Both the position numbers and the translations under genes were made by a program. A DNA stretch of 64,000 nucleotides, from the NCBI RefSeq assembly GCF_030524025.1, contig NZ_JAUNHI010000004.1, positions 1 through 64,000 on the forward strand, given 5' to 3'. Below are positions 48,176 through 57,318 of the stretch, piece by piece (positions within the stretch are counted from its first letter, which is position 1; every line of letters starts with the position of its first letter). This stretch comes from Actinomyces sp. GTDB taxonomy: Bacteria; Actinomycetota; Actinomycetes; Actinomycetales; Actinomycetaceae. The notes beneath the pieces are model-generated. The model saw only the letters and a list, made by a program, of their open reading frames with translations, was not told the origin of the DNA and ran no database searches.

Positions 48176-49051
48176 GTGACGAGCACTGATCCCGCGGAGT
48201 CCCGGCAGCCACTGGCCCGGCACCTGGCCGGTCGCCTCGAGGACGAGGACGCCCCCGTCCTCGTCCTGTCCCACGGCATCACCGACTCGGCCGCCTGCTG
48301 GGCCGACGCCGTGGGTCGCTGGACCGCCTCGGGCTACCGGATCGTCGCCCTCGACGCCCGCGGACACGGCGACTCGCCCCGGTGGGACGAGGGGGACCTG
48401 GTCAACCAGGAGACAGCGGGCGCCCGCCTCGCCGCCGACCTCACCGCTGCGCTGGTGGACCTGCGCGCCCACGGGCTCCGCGGCGAGGGCCCGCTGCGAG
48501 CGCCCCTCGTAGCGGTCGGGCACTCGATGGGTGGGGTGACGAGCCTCGACGTGGCTGCACACCGCCCCGACCTCGTCGACGGCGTCGTGGCGGAGGACCC
48601 GGCCTTCGTCACCCCCGCCTGGCGGCGGCTGCTGGCGCTGGACGCGGTCAGACAGGTGCGCGAGATGCGTGAGATCGCAGCCGACCCCGAGGCGCGCATC
48701 ACCCAGGAGCGGGCCGCGCACCCCACGTGGCCGCCCACCGAGGTCAGGGCGAGCGTTGAGGCCTCCTGCCGGGTCGACCTGCGCTTCCTCGCCCTGGGCT
48801 GCGTGAGCCCGCCCACGCCATGGCAGGAGGTCGTCGACTCCCTGGCCGTTCCCACGCTCATCGTCACCGGCACCGACCGAGTGGTGCTGCGGGGGGACAA
48901 CCTCACCAACCTCACCGCGCGGGCCAACCCGTGGATCTCCACCGCGGTGCTCGTCGGCGCGCCGCACTGCGTGCGCCGGACCTTCCCCGAGCGCTTCCAC
49001 GCCGTGACCGACCCCTGGCTCGCCCACCTCCCCCGAGATCGGGACTCATGA
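48176..49051 (+). CDS. alpha/beta hydrolase (paralogue)
   Basis: The 291-residue alpha/beta-hydrolase has LSHGITDS, ALDARGHGDSPRWD, elbow AVGHSMGGV, acid in LIVTGTDRV and His in GAPHCVRR, so the triad is complete. It is a paralogue of the hydrolase at 45572-46405; luxS and the Schlafen-like gene lie between the two copies. The GTG at 48176 was preferred to an upstream start because of the -10-like hexamer and the paralogue's length. The stop falls just inside the GAGATCGG repeat cluster. Confidence 0.85.
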   Translation: MTSTDPAESRQPLARHLAGRLEDEDAPVLVLSHGITDSAACWADAVGRWTASGYRIVALDARGHGDSPRWDEGDLVNQETAGARLAADLTAALVDLRAHGLRGEGPLRAPLVAVGHSMGGVTSLDVAAHRPDLVDGVVAEDPAFVTPAWRRLLALDAVRQVREMREIAADPEARITQERAAHPTWPPTEVRASVEASCRVDLRFLALGCVSPPTPWQEVVDSLAVPTLIVTGTDRVVLRGDNLTNLTARANPWISTAVLVGAPHCVRRTFPERFHAVTDPWLAHLPRDRDS

Positions 49052-49103
49052 CACCCCGAGATCGGTAGAAATGACACCCCGAGATCGGTACATATGACAC
49101 GCC
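49031..49103. repeat. 23-bp GAGATCGG tandem repeat, three units
   Basis: GAGATCGG occurs at 49035, 49058 and 49081, exactly 23 bp apart, each followed within the unit by ATGACAC. The first unit overlaps the end of the hydrolase gene. Confidence 0.85.
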
Positions 49104-49232
49104 GGTTCTGATCCTGGCACCCGAGGACACGGTCTCCCTCAACCGGTGAGCACCACGCGCCCACGGTCCGACCCGGTCCTGGGGAACCCCGGACACGAGG
49201 GCATGCGCGACCACGGACGATGCTCGAGCCAC

Positions 49233-49238
49233 TAACCT
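49233..49238 (+). promoter_or_regulatory. candidate leaderless -10 (TAACCT)
   Basis: TAACCT ends 7 nt before the ATG at 49246. Confidence 0.6.
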
Positions 49239-49245
49239 CGGTGTC

Positions 49246-50394
49246 ATGAACACGCACGAGGCCCTCGGCCGGCTCGTGGTCCGGGGCTACCGCTCTATCC
49301 GGGAGATCGACCTGGAGCTGACCACCGGTGTCACCGTGCTCATCGGTGCCAACGGCTCGGGCAAGTCGAACCTCGTGGGAGCCCTGGAGCTCATCTCCCG
49401 CATCTGGGACGACTCCTTCCAGGAGCACGTCGCAGCCCGCGGGGGGATGTCCGGCCTGCTGTTCGAGGGGGAGACGGGACCGGCCCCGGAGGCGCTCATC
49501 GAGATCCACTCGAGCCCGGACGCCGAGGACTGTGTCAACGGCTACCGGGTCGAGCTGCGTCCCACGGACGACGACGCCGCTGTCCTGACCGAGTCGATGC
49601 TGTTCCACGACCGCCGCGTCTACGAGCGGCCCTACGACCGACGCCTGGGGACGGGACGCTCGAGCCGGGCACGCCGTGTCGCCGAGGTATCCGCCGATCC
49701 CAAGGAGGTCGCCTTCGCCGGCCACATCACCCCGCTCCTGGCGGGGTGCCGGGTCTACCACTTCGACGACGTCGGACCCACCGCCCCGGTCAAGGGCTGG
49801 TCGACCGTGGGCGACGACATCGCCCTGCGCTCGGACGCCGAGAACATCGCCGCCTACCTGCTGCGGCTCCGGGAGGACCACCCCCTCCACTACCGTCGCA
49901 TCGTCACCGCGGTCCGCCATGTCACACCCTTCTTCGACGACTTCGTCCTCGTGCCCTCCCCGGGGGAGCGCGTGCGGCTGCGCTGGCGCCAGCGCGGGCT
50001 CGACCGCACCTTCATGGCTCGCGAGGCCAGCGACGGCACCCTGCGTTTCCTGTGCCTGGCGACGCTCCTGCTGGGACCGGACCGGCCGGCCACCATCATC
50101 CTGGACGAGCCCGAGCTCGGTCTGCACCCGGCGGCTATCGCGCTGCTCGCCGAGATGGTCCACGACGCCGGGCGCGACCGGCACAGGGTCATCCTCGCCA
50201 CCCAGTCGGTGCCGCTGCTGTCGCACTTCCACCTCGATGAGATCGCCGTCCTGGACCGGGTCGACGGTGCCACCACGGTCAACCGCCCCGACGCCGAGCG
50301 GCTCGCCGGCTTTCTTGAGGAATTCTCGGTCGGGGAGGTCTGGGAGATGAACCTCTTGGGCGGACGTCCCTCGCGGCAGGAGGCACGGCGATGA
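49246..50394 (+). CDS. AAA-family ATPase (OLD/AAA_21-like), candidate defence component
   Basis: The 382-residue ABC/SMC-like ATPase has Walker A GANGSGKSNLV at about residue 36, a DGTLRFLCLATLLL signature-like segment, Walker B TIILDEPELGLHP and VILATQSVPLLSHF. This is the AAA_21 arrangement found in OLD-family and PARIS-type ATPases. It overlaps the DUF4276 gene as ATGA. By analogy it would sense invading DNA or phage proteins and control the TOPRIM-like partner; this role is inference. No transposition or restriction genes are adjacent. Confidence 0.85.
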   Translation: MNTHEALGRLVVRGYRSIREIDLELTTGVTVLIGANGSGKSNLVGALELISRIWDDSFQEHVAARGGMSGLLFEGETGPAPEALIEIHSSPDAEDCVNGYRVELRPTDDDAAVLTESMLFHDRRVYERPYDRRLGTGRSSRARRVAEVSADPKEVAFAGHITPLLAGCRVYHFDDVGPTAPVKGWSTVGDDIALRSDAENIAAYLLRLREDHPLHYRRIVTAVRHVTPFFDDFVLVPSPGERVRLRWRQRGLDRTFMAREASDGTLRFLCLATLLLGPDRPATIILDEPELGLHPAAIALLAEMVHDAGRDRHRVILATQSVPLLSHFHLDEIAVLDRVDGATTVNRPDAERLAGFLEEFSVGEVWEMNLLGGRPSRQEARR

Positions 50395-51053
50395 GGCAGG
50401 TGGTCGTCCTTGTCGAGGGGCAGACGGAGGAGGCCGTCGTCGACGAGGTGCTGGCACCGGTCGCCTGGCTCCAGGACATCCACCTCCGCCCGATCATTGT
50501 GCGGACCTCGGCGACCCACCGCGGCGGCGGGCACTGGAAGCACTACGACCTCATGCTGCGCACCTTCCTGGACCAGCCGCACTGGAGCGGCGTGGGCCTC
50601 GTCGTCGACTACTACGGCTACCCGCCGGGCGCGCCGGGCGGCACCGGCGAGCTGTCGGGGGAGGCCCGCCGCCTCCAGCTCGTCGCCGCACTGTCCGACC
50701 GGTACCCCGACCCCCGTTTCCACCCCCTGGTCATGCCCCACGAGATCGAGGCACTCGTCCTGGCGGCCATCGCCGCCGGTGCCGGGGACGGGATCCTGCC
50801 CCCGGCGGCCCTCAGCAGGCTGCGGCGGCAGGTGCGTCAAGCCGGCGGTGCGGAGAAGGTCAACACGGGAGCCGAACGCATCCCCTCCAGGCGGCTGGCA
50901 CGCGCCGACCCCGACTACTCCAAGACCGTCACCGGCCCCCTGCTCATCGCCGAAGCGGGTCTGGAGCCGGTTCTTGAGGGCTGCCCGACCTTCGCCGCCT
51001 GGTGGCGCGGGCTCCTCGACCCAGCGGCGGCCCCGGCCGGTCACCGGGCCTGA
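50391..51053 (+). CDS. DUF4276 (TOPRIM-like) protein, partner of the AAA ATPase
   Basis: The 220-residue protein has the DUF4276 landmarks: VVLVEGQTEEAVVDEVL (the TOPRIM-type Glu), GLVVDYYGYPPGAPG, and VMPHEIEALVLA. The family is thought to be a TOPRIM-fold nuclease related to OLD and DUF4435 effectors. It is translationally coupled to the ATPase. The pair has the size and order of two-gene ATPase-nuclease defence systems, but this combination is not one whose activity I can confirm. Confidence 0.83.
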   Translation: MRQVVVLVEGQTEEAVVDEVLAPVAWLQDIHLRPIIVRTSATHRGGGHWKHYDLMLRTFLDQPHWSGVGLVVDYYGYPPGAPGGTGELSGEARRLQLVAALSDRYPDPRFHPLVMPHEIEALVLAAIAAGAGDGILPPAALSRLRRQVRQAGGAEKVNTGAERIPSRRLARADPDYSKTVTGPLLIAEAGLEPVLEGCPTFAAWWRGLLDPAAAPAGHRA

Positions 51054-51083
51054 GGAGGCCGGACGGCCCTCGCCCGCGACCTC

Positions 51084-51100
51084 GAGGGGCCCAACCCCTC
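51084..51100 (+). terminator. possible weak hairpin after the DUF4276 gene
   Basis: GAGGGG and CCCCTC form a 6-bp stem with a 5-nt loop, without a T tract. Confidence 0.25.
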
Positions 51101-51280
51101 AGGCGGCCACCCGCAGACGGACCGGGGCGTAGGCCCCCTCATCTGGCGGGACGGCGGGCGGCCGGCTCTCGGGGTGCTACGAGCCGGTGTGACTAGGGCC
51201 CGGAGCGGGCTCCCTTCCCGCGGCGCCCCCTGCTCGGCGGCCGATCCGCACGCGTGGCGACCGCGGCCGGCCCCGGCGCC

Positions 51281-51586
51281 TCAGCCCTCGCGCAGCCGCT
51301 CCTCGACGCGCTCGACCTTCGCTGCCATCTGGCCGGTCCACCCCGGGCGGATGTCGGCCTTGAGGACGAGGGCCACTCGCGGGCTGACCTCGGCCACCGC
51401 CTCACAGGCGCGCTTGACCACGGCCATGCACTCGTCCCACTCGCCCTCAAGGGTGGTGAACATCGAGGTGGTCTCGCAGGGCAGCCCCGACTCGCGGCAC
51501 ACACGCACGGCGCGGGCCACTGCCTGGCTGACCGATCCGTCCGGGGAGTCGGTGGTCGTGGGGGACACGGAGAAGGCAACGAGCAT
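51281..51586 (-). CDS. MTH1187/YqgV-type thiamine-binding-like protein
   Basis: The 101-residue protein opens with MLVAFSVSP and has CETTSMFTTLEGEWDECMAV plus VALVLKADIRPGWTG. This is the DUF77/MTH1187 layout: a ferredoxin-like fold whose members bind thiamine or its pyrimidine moiety. Its cellular job is unclear. The longer overlapping frames do not carry this signature. Monocistronic. Confidence 0.85.
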   Translation of the reverse strand: MLVAFSVSPTTTDSPDGSVSQAVARAVRVCRESGLPCETTSMFTTLEGEWDECMAVVKRACEAVAEVSPRVALVLKADIRPGWTGQMAAKVERVEERLREG

Positions 51587-51592
51587 GACCCC

Positions 51593-51598
51593 ACCCTA
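51593..51598 (-). promoter_or_regulatory. candidate leaderless -10 (TAGGGT)
   Basis: On the minus strand TAGGGT ends 6 nt before the ATG at 51586. Confidence 0.6.
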
Positions 51599-51772
51599 GA
51601 TGAGTGATTCCCAGGGGCGGGGCACGGGCTGGGCCGGCTTGGACCGGTGGAGCGGGCCGTCGGTGTGCCGGCGCGCATCGCCCGGGGCCCACCGGTGTCC
51701 GCATCGACCGCGAGCCACCTCGAGCCGGTTGACACAACCGCACCATTCCGCGGCTGGGAGGTGCAGTGGGCC

Positions 51773-52822
51773 TCAGCCCCCGCGCTCGGGGTCCTGGACG
51801 ACGGCGCGGCGCAGGCGCAGCTCGGGGGTGATGATCCGGTGCTCCCCGGCGCCGGCCGGGCGACCCGGGCCGGAGCGGGAGACTCGGCCGTCGACAACGA
51901 GCAGGTCCAGGACATCGCGGGCCACGAGGTCGATGCGCTGGTCGATGCTCGACAGGCCGACGGCACGCGCCACGGCCGTGTTGTCGAAGCCGACGACGGG
52001 GACCTGGGCGCCGACGACGAGGAAGGCTCCCAGGGCCAGGGAGTCTGAGGCACAGACGATGCCGTCGATGTCGCGGTGCCGGGCGAGCAGGGCGGTGGTC
52101 GCCCGCATGGCCTCCTCGACCCCGTCGGGGCAGGTGCCCACCTGCGTGGCGATCTCCTCGTCGTCGGCCAGACCGTGGGCCAGGACCGTCTGGCGCCACC
52201 CCTCCAGCCGCGAGGCGCCCTGCCCGGCGGAGTCCGGCCAGCCCAGGAAGCCGAGACGCCGCGAGCCCGAGGCGATGAGGTGCTCGGCGGCCGCCGCCGT
52301 GCCGGCGGCGCCGTCGACGTCGACCCAGGGGTGGACCGCCACGTCCTCAGCGCCCCAGGGCCGCCCGAAGGTGACACAGGGCAGGTCCTGCTCGAGCAGC
52401 CAGGCCGGCCGGGGGTCGTCGGGGTGCGTCCCGGTGAGGATGACCCCGTCGACGTCGCCGGAGGCGACGAGCTCGCGCAGGCGGTCGACCTCGGAGGCGG
52501 GGTCATGGGCGGTGTAGAGGACGATGCCGAGCCCGACCTCGGCCGCGCGGACGGTGACCTCGTGAAGGAAGACGTCGAGGATCGTCCCTGAGATCCCGCC
52601 CGGCAGCGGGGCCAGGCGCAGGGCGATGGTGTCCGAGCGCCGGGTGCGCAGGCGCCGGGCCGAGGCGTGGGCGCGGTAGCCCAGCTCGTCGACGGCGCGA
52701 CGGACCCGGCGGGCGGTCGCGGGTCGGACCCGCTCGGGGCGGTTGAGGACGTTGGAGACGGTCTGGGTCGACACGCCCGCACGGCGCGCGACGTCCTGGA
52801 TGGTGACCGCCCTGGGGGTCAT
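51773..52822 (-). CDS. LacI/GalR-family repressor, probable regulator of the adjacent sugar operon
   Basis: The 349-residue regulator is intact: HTH TIQDVARRAGVSTQTVSNVL, hinge RRAVDELGYRAHASARRL, and a ligand domain with GFLGWPDSAG, GIVCASDSLALGAF and VVGFDNTAVAR. It is divergent from the debranching enzyme-ABC operon, and two matching candidate operators lie in the shared upstream region, so it probably represses that operon until an oligosaccharide binds. Unlike the decayed LacI at 30.5 kb it has both a normal start and stop. Confidence 0.92.
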   Translation of the reverse strand: MTPRAVTIQDVARRAGVSTQTVSNVLNRPERVRPATARRVRRAVDELGYRAHASARRLRTRRSDTIALRLAPLPGGISGTILDVFLHEVTVRAAEVGLGIVLYTAHDPASEVDRLRELVASGDVDGVILTGTHPDDPRPAWLLEQDLPCVTFGRPWGAEDVAVHPWVDVDGAAGTAAAAEHLIASGSRRLGFLGWPDSAGQGASRLEGWRQTVLAHGLADDEEIATQVGTCPDGVEEAMRATTALLARHRDIDGIVCASDSLALGAFLVVGAQVPVVGFDNTAVARAVGLSSIDQRIDLVARDVLDLLVVDGRVSRSGPGRPAGAGEHRIITPELRLRRAVVQDPERGG

Positions 52823-52902
52823 GGCGCCTCCGGCCTGTCTGGACTGCCGCCCCGGCGGCGGCCGGCACCAGGGTAGGCCACCGCGCGGAACGGCACCAGA
52901 GT

Positions 52903-52945
52903 ATATCGATCAAAGTCGCTCACAATCTGTGTTTGATCGTTAAAA
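52903..52945. promoter_or_regulatory. paired LacI-type operators
   Basis: TTTGATCGATATA (minus strand, 52902-52914) and TTTGATCGTTAAA (plus strand, 52932-52944) are near-identical sites facing opposite ways, each roughly palindromic around a central CG as in LacI-family operators. The AT-rich stretch contrasts with its surroundings and includes likely promoter elements. Confidence 0.65.
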
Positions 52946-53016
52946 CCATGCGAGGTACGGTATCCCTCGAGTCGTCCCCGTCCCGCCCATCACCGTCGAT
53001 GCCAGGAGAGCCCGCC

Positions 53017-54912
53017 GTGCGTCACCTCCAACCCCTCCTCCACGAGCAGGTCGTCCTCGTCAGCGCCCCGGCGCAGGTCCTCTCCAATGCAGACGGCTCC
53101 CTGGGCTCCCACGCCGTCGAAGGCGTCTACCACTCCGACATCCGGCTCCTGCGCCACCGGACCTGCACCCTGTCCGGCTCGGGGATCGAGCACCTGGCCA
53201 CCACGGGGCTAACGGCCTCCTCCTGCCGCCACCTGGCCGTCGCCCGGGACCTCGACCGCGACGGTGCCGACCCCCGCACGACCCTGACGACCGAGCGCGA
53301 GGTGACCGCGAGCGCCGAGGGGGCCGTACTCACCGAGACCCTCATCGTGCAGGCCGCCTGGCCGGCTCCCGTTCACACCGTGCTGACCGTCGAGCTGGCC
53401 TCGGACCTGTCGGGCATGGACACGGTCAAGGCCGGACGCTCCGTGGAGGACCTGGCCTGGATCGTCGAGGAGGACGGGGCCCGGGTCGAGCGCGGCGCCG
53501 CCCGGGCGCTCGTCAGCGCCCCGGGGGCGCGCCTGAACGCCGAGGGGACCGTCCTGCGCCTGAGCTGGCAGGTGACCGCCGAGGCGGGCCGCCCCTTCAC
53601 CGCGACCTGGACCCTGACGGGCACCGACGAGGACGCGGTCGTCCAGGCGGCCGCCGGCCTGCCGCAGCGGGTGCGGCCCACGCCGGCCGACCCCGCGGCC
53701 GCCGCCTGGAGCGCGACGGCCCTCGACGACCTCGACCACCTCCTGCTCGCCCGCCGACCGAGCCCCGACCGGCCCTTCGCCGCGGCCGGCGCGCCGTGGT
53801 TCCTCACCCTGTTCGGCCGCGACTGCCTGTGGACCGCCCGCATGCTCCTGCACGAGGGCGACCCGTGGTCCCTGGCCCTGGCCGAGGGCACCCTGCGCAC
53901 CCTGGCCGACCTCCAGGGCCGGCGGCACGACCCGGAGTGCGCCGAGCAGCCCGGCAAGATCATGCACGAGCTGCGCCGGGCCACCAACGACGTCGACGGC
54001 ACCGTCGTGCTGCCGCCGCTGTACTACGGCACCATCGACGCCACCGCCCTGTGGGTCCTCACCCTCGACGACGCCCACCGCGCGGGCCTGCCCCCGGAGG
54101 TCGTGCACGACCTCCTGCCGGCGCTGCGGGCGGCGCTGACCTGGCTGACCGAGCACGCCGACTCCGACTCCGACGGCTTCATCGAGTACATCGACACGAC
54201 CGGGCACGGCCTGGCCAACCAGGGGTGGAAGGACTCCGGAGACTCCATCCAGCACGCCGACGGCTCACTGGCCCGCGGCCCGATCGCCCTGGTCGAGGTC
54301 CAGGGCTACGGCTACGCCGCCGCCCTGGCCGGCGCCCGCCTGCTGCGCGCACTCGGCCAGGGGCGGGCCGACACCGAGCGCGCCGCGGCCCTGGAGGCCT
54401 GGGCCGCGGGGCTCAAGGAGCGCTTCACCGATGCGTTCTGGTGCGGCGATGCCGCAACCGGCCACCCGGTCATCGCCCTGGACGCCGACAAGCGGCAGGT
54501 CGACTCCTTGACGAGCAACATCGGGCACCTCCTGGGCACGGGGATCATCGACGCCCAGCGCGCCCGGCGGGTGGCCGAGCTCCTCGTCAGCCCCGAGCTG
54601 TTCTCGGGCTACGGCCTGCGGACCCTGGCCACGACGATGGGCGGCTACTGGCCGCTCAGCTACCACGGCGGGAGCGTGTGGACCCACGACACGGCCATCG
54701 CCATCGACGGGCTTCTGCGCGAGGGCCTGACCGACCAGGCCGGCACGCTGGCCCGCGGCCTGCTCGCCGCCGCGCCCGCCTTCGGGTACCGGATGCCCGA
54801 GCTCTTCTCCGGCGCGTCGGCCGACGACGGCGCCCCGGTCCCCTACCCGGCCTCGTGCCGCCCCCAGGCCTGGGCCGCAGCGGCCAGCGCCGTCGTCGCC
54901 CGCGCGGTCTGA
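53017..54912 (+). CDS. glycogen-debranching-type amylo-alpha-1,6-glucosidase
   Basis: This 631-residue protein has an N-terminal beta-sandwich domain (residues 1-220, GDE N-terminal type, VSNADGSLG-like start LSNADGSLGSHAVEGVYHSD) and an (alpha/alpha)6 barrel with FLTLFGRDCLWTARML, GWKDSGDSI, and YHGGSVWTHDTAIAIDGL. It would trim branched or alpha-1,6-linked oligosaccharides in the cytosol. AGGAG is 9 nt before GTG 53017; an upstream ATG (52999) is possible. First gene of a four-gene operon with a sugar importer. Confidence 0.85.
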   Translation: MRHLQPLLHEQVVLVSAPAQVLSNADGSLGSHAVEGVYHSDIRLLRHRTCTLSGSGIEHLATTGLTASSCRHLAVARDLDRDGADPRTTLTTEREVTASAEGAVLTETLIVQAAWPAPVHTVLTVELASDLSGMDTVKAGRSVEDLAWIVEEDGARVERGAARALVSAPGARLNAEGTVLRLSWQVTAEAGRPFTATWTLTGTDEDAVVQAAAGLPQRVRPTPADPAAAAWSATALDDLDHLLLARRPSPDRPFAAAGAPWFLTLFGRDCLWTARMLLHEGDPWSLALAEGTLRTLADLQGRRHDPECAEQPGKIMHELRRATNDVDGTVVLPPLYYGTIDATALWVLTLDDAHRAGLPPEVVHDLLPALRAALTWLTEHADSDSDGFIEYIDTTGHGLANQGWKDSGDSIQHADGSLARGPIALVEVQGYGYAAALAGARLLRALGQGRADTERAAALEAWAAGLKERFTDAFWCGDAATGHPVIALDADKRQVDSLTSNIGHLLGTGIIDAQRARRVAELLVSPELFSGYGLRTLATTMGGYWPLSYHGGSVWTHDTAIAIDGLLREGLTDQAGTLARGLLAAAPAFGYRMPELFSGASADDGAPVPYPASCRPQAWAAAASAVVARAV

Positions 54913-54973
54913 GCCCGCCACCTCCCCCGGCCACCACCACCTCACGCCCCTCGGCACCCACAAGGAGACAACC

Positions 54974-56212
54974 ATGACCATCTCGCGTCGCGCCTTCGGC
55001 GCCTCCGCCCTCACCGCCGCCGTCGCGGCCGGCCTGGCCGCCTGCAGCGGGTCGGGCTTCGACTCGGAGTCCTCCTCCTCGGGCTCGGCCTCCTCCGGTC
55101 TGACCCTGCTCATCGGCTCCTCGGGCGAGGCCGAGACCACGGCCGTCAAGGACGCGGTCGCCGCCTTCACCCAGGAGACGGGCATCGAGGTCTCCGTCCA
55201 GCTCGCCACCGACCTCAACCAGGAGCTCGCCCAGGGCTTCGCCGCGGGCAAGCCCGCCGACGTCTTCTACCTCGCCCCCGACTTCCTGGCCTCCTACGCC
55301 GAGAACGGAAGCCTGTACGCCTACGGGGACCAGCTGGCCAACAAGGACGACTTCTACCCCTCGCTCGTCGCCAACCTCACCTACGGCGGCACCCTGTACG
55401 GCGCCCCCAAGGACTTCTCAACCCTCGCCCTGTTCATCAACACCGACCTGTGGGCCGCCGCGGGCCTGACCGAGGCCGACTACCCCGCCGACTGGGCCGG
55501 CCTGGAGTCGGTGGCCCAGAGCCTGACCTCCGGGGAGGTCGTGGGCCTGACCTGCTCGGGGGAGTACGCCCGGGTCGGGGCGTTCATGGCCCAGGCCGGC
55601 GGCGGCCTGACCAACGCCGAGGGCACACAGGCCACGGCGAACTCCGAGGGATCGGTGGCGGGCCTGGCCGAGGTCAAGAAGCTCCTGGAGGCCGGGACCC
55701 TCCGCTTCGCGGCCGACCTGGGCACCGGGTGGGGCGGGGAGGCCTTCGGCTCGGGCCTGGCGGCCATGACCATCGAGGGTAACTGGCTCGTGGGGGCCAT
55801 GAAGGCCGACTACCCCGACGTGCCCTACACCGTCGTCGAGCTCCCGGCAGGTCCGTCCGGCCAGGGCACGATGCAGTTCACCAACGCCTACGGCATCGCC
55901 GAGGCCTCCTCGCGCAAGGAGGACGCCATCGCGCTCGTCGAGTTCCTCACGAGCACCGACCAGCAGCTGGCCTTCGCCCAGACCTTCGGCGTCATGCCCT
56001 CGATCCAGTCGGCGGCCGATCAGTGGGGGACCGACAACCCGGACATGGCCGCCTTCCTGGCCGGGGCCGAGTACGCCATCAACGTGCCGACCGCCAACGG
56101 CGCCTCCGACGTCGTGGCGGACTTCAACTCCCAGCTCGCCTCGCTGGCCACCTCCGACCCCCAGGCGATCCTGGACTCCGTCCAGGTCAATCTCGAGGCC
56201 GTGATCGCGTGA
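54974..56212 (+). CDS. sugar ABC transporter substrate-binding lipoprotein (MalE-type)
   Basis: The 412-residue lipoprotein has a Tat-like SRRAF start and lipobox LAAC. The mature part is a class I binding protein: ITPLIGSSGEAETTAV-like opening (TLLIGSSGEAETTAVKDAV), GKPADVFYLAPD, APKDFSTLALFINTDLW and TIEGNWLVGAM. It probably binds maltooligosaccharides or another oligosaccharide processed by the preceding enzyme. AAGGAG precedes the ATG. GTGA overlap with the first permease gene. Confidence 0.9.
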   Translation: MTISRRAFGASALTAAVAAGLAACSGSGFDSESSSSGSASSGLTLLIGSSGEAETTAVKDAVAAFTQETGIEVSVQLATDLNQELAQGFAAGKPADVFYLAPDFLASYAENGSLYAYGDQLANKDDFYPSLVANLTYGGTLYGAPKDFSTLALFINTDLWAAAGLTEADYPADWAGLESVAQSLTSGEVVGLTCSGEYARVGAFMAQAGGGLTNAEGTQATANSEGSVAGLAEVKKLLEAGTLRFAADLGTGWGGEAFGSGLAAMTIEGNWLVGAMKADYPDVPYTVVELPAGPSGQGTMQFTNAYGIAEASSRKEDAIALVEFLTSTDQQLAFAQTFGVMPSIQSAADQWGTDNPDMAAFLAGAEYAINVPTANGASDVVADFNSQLASLATSDPQAILDSVQVNLEAVIA

Positions 56213-57318
56213 GCACTCGCCGACCCCGCTCCGCCGGCGCGTGGGCCGCGCGCGGCCCAGGTAGCAGGGGCGCGGGCCGCAGGGGCACGGGGGTCACCGG
56301 CTGGCTCTTCGTGTCCCCGGCGGTCGTCGTCCTGACGGTCTTCATGCTCCTGCCGGTGCTCATGGCCCTGTGGGTGAGCGTGTCGGACTGGAGCGGGGTC
56401 GGCTCCCCCCTGTCGGGGGAGGTGGGATTCGTGGGGGCCAGCAACTACACCGACCTCGTCGGCGGGGGTCTGGCCGAGCGCGACCTCGGCATCGCCCTGC
56501 GCAACAACCTGTGGTACGTCCTGCTCGTCGTGCCGTTGCAGACCCTCCTGGCGCTGACGCTGGCAGTCCTGGTCAACCAGCGGGTCATCGCCCGCGGGGT
56601 CTTCCGCACCGCCTTCTACTTCCCCTCCGTCACGAGCTCGGTGGCGATCACCGTGCTGTGGCTGTTCCTCTTCAGCGCCTCGGGCGCCGTCAACACGCTG
56701 CTGTCGATCATCGGGATCCACGGCCCGAACTGGTTCAACGACCCGCGCGGCATCGTGGCGAGCCTGCTGGGTCTGGTGGGGATCGACGGCTCGGACACCC
56801 TGACCGCCGAGCTGCTGGGCGTCAGCGCCTGGGAGTGGCTGTCCGGCCCGTCCTTCGCGATGACCGCCTTCATCGTCATGGCGGTCTTCACGACCTCGGG
56901 GACCTTCATGCTCATCTTCCTGTCGGCGCTGCAGTCCCTCAACCCGTCGGTCGACGAGGCCGCCATGATCGACGGGGCGGGGACATGGACCCGGTTCTGG
57001 CGGGTGACCGTCCCCCAGCTCAAGCCGACGCTGTTCACCGTCATCACCCTGGGCCTCGTGGGCTGCTGGCAGGTCTTCGACCAGATCTACACCGGCACGC
57101 AGGGCGACCCGGGCAAGACGACGCTGACACCCGCCTACCTGTCCTATGACGCCGCCTTCCTCAAGCAGGACTGGGGGCGGGGCTCGGCCATCGCCTTCGT
57201 CCTGTTCGGGATCATCGTCCTGATGACCCTGCTCCAGCGCTGGGTCCTGCGCGACCGCGACGCCTCGCGCCGTGCGGGCCGCCGCCGCACCCCGGCCCGT
57301 GTGGGGGTGGCCCGGTGA
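56209..57318 (+). CDS. sugar ABC permease 1 (MalF-type)
   Basis: The 369-residue permease has a basic tail and six or seven helices. The coupling EAA loop is DEAAMIDGAGTWTRFWRVTVP. NPSVDEAAMIDGAG is typical of CUT1 MalF-like permeases. An insertion of about 60 residues (GIHGPNWFNDPRGIVASLLG to VSAWEWLSGP) precedes it. GTGA overlaps at both ends. Confidence 0.92.
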   Translation: MSTRRPRSAGAWAARGPGSRGAGRRGTGVTGWLFVSPAVVVLTVFMLLPVLMALWVSVSDWSGVGSPLSGEVGFVGASNYTDLVGGGLAERDLGIALRNNLWYVLLVVPLQTLLALTLAVLVNQRVIARGVFRTAFYFPSVTSSVAITVLWLFLFSASGAVNTLLSIIGIHGPNWFNDPRGIVASLLGLVGIDGSDTLTAELLGVSAWEWLSGPSFAMTAFIVMAVFTTSGTFMLIFLSALQSLNPSVDEAAMIDGAGTWTRFWRVTVPQLKPTLFTVITLGLVGCWQVFDQIYTGTQGDPGKTTLTPAYLSYDAAFLKQDWGRGSAIAFVLFGIIVLMTLLQRWVLRDRDASRRAGRRRTPARVGVAR

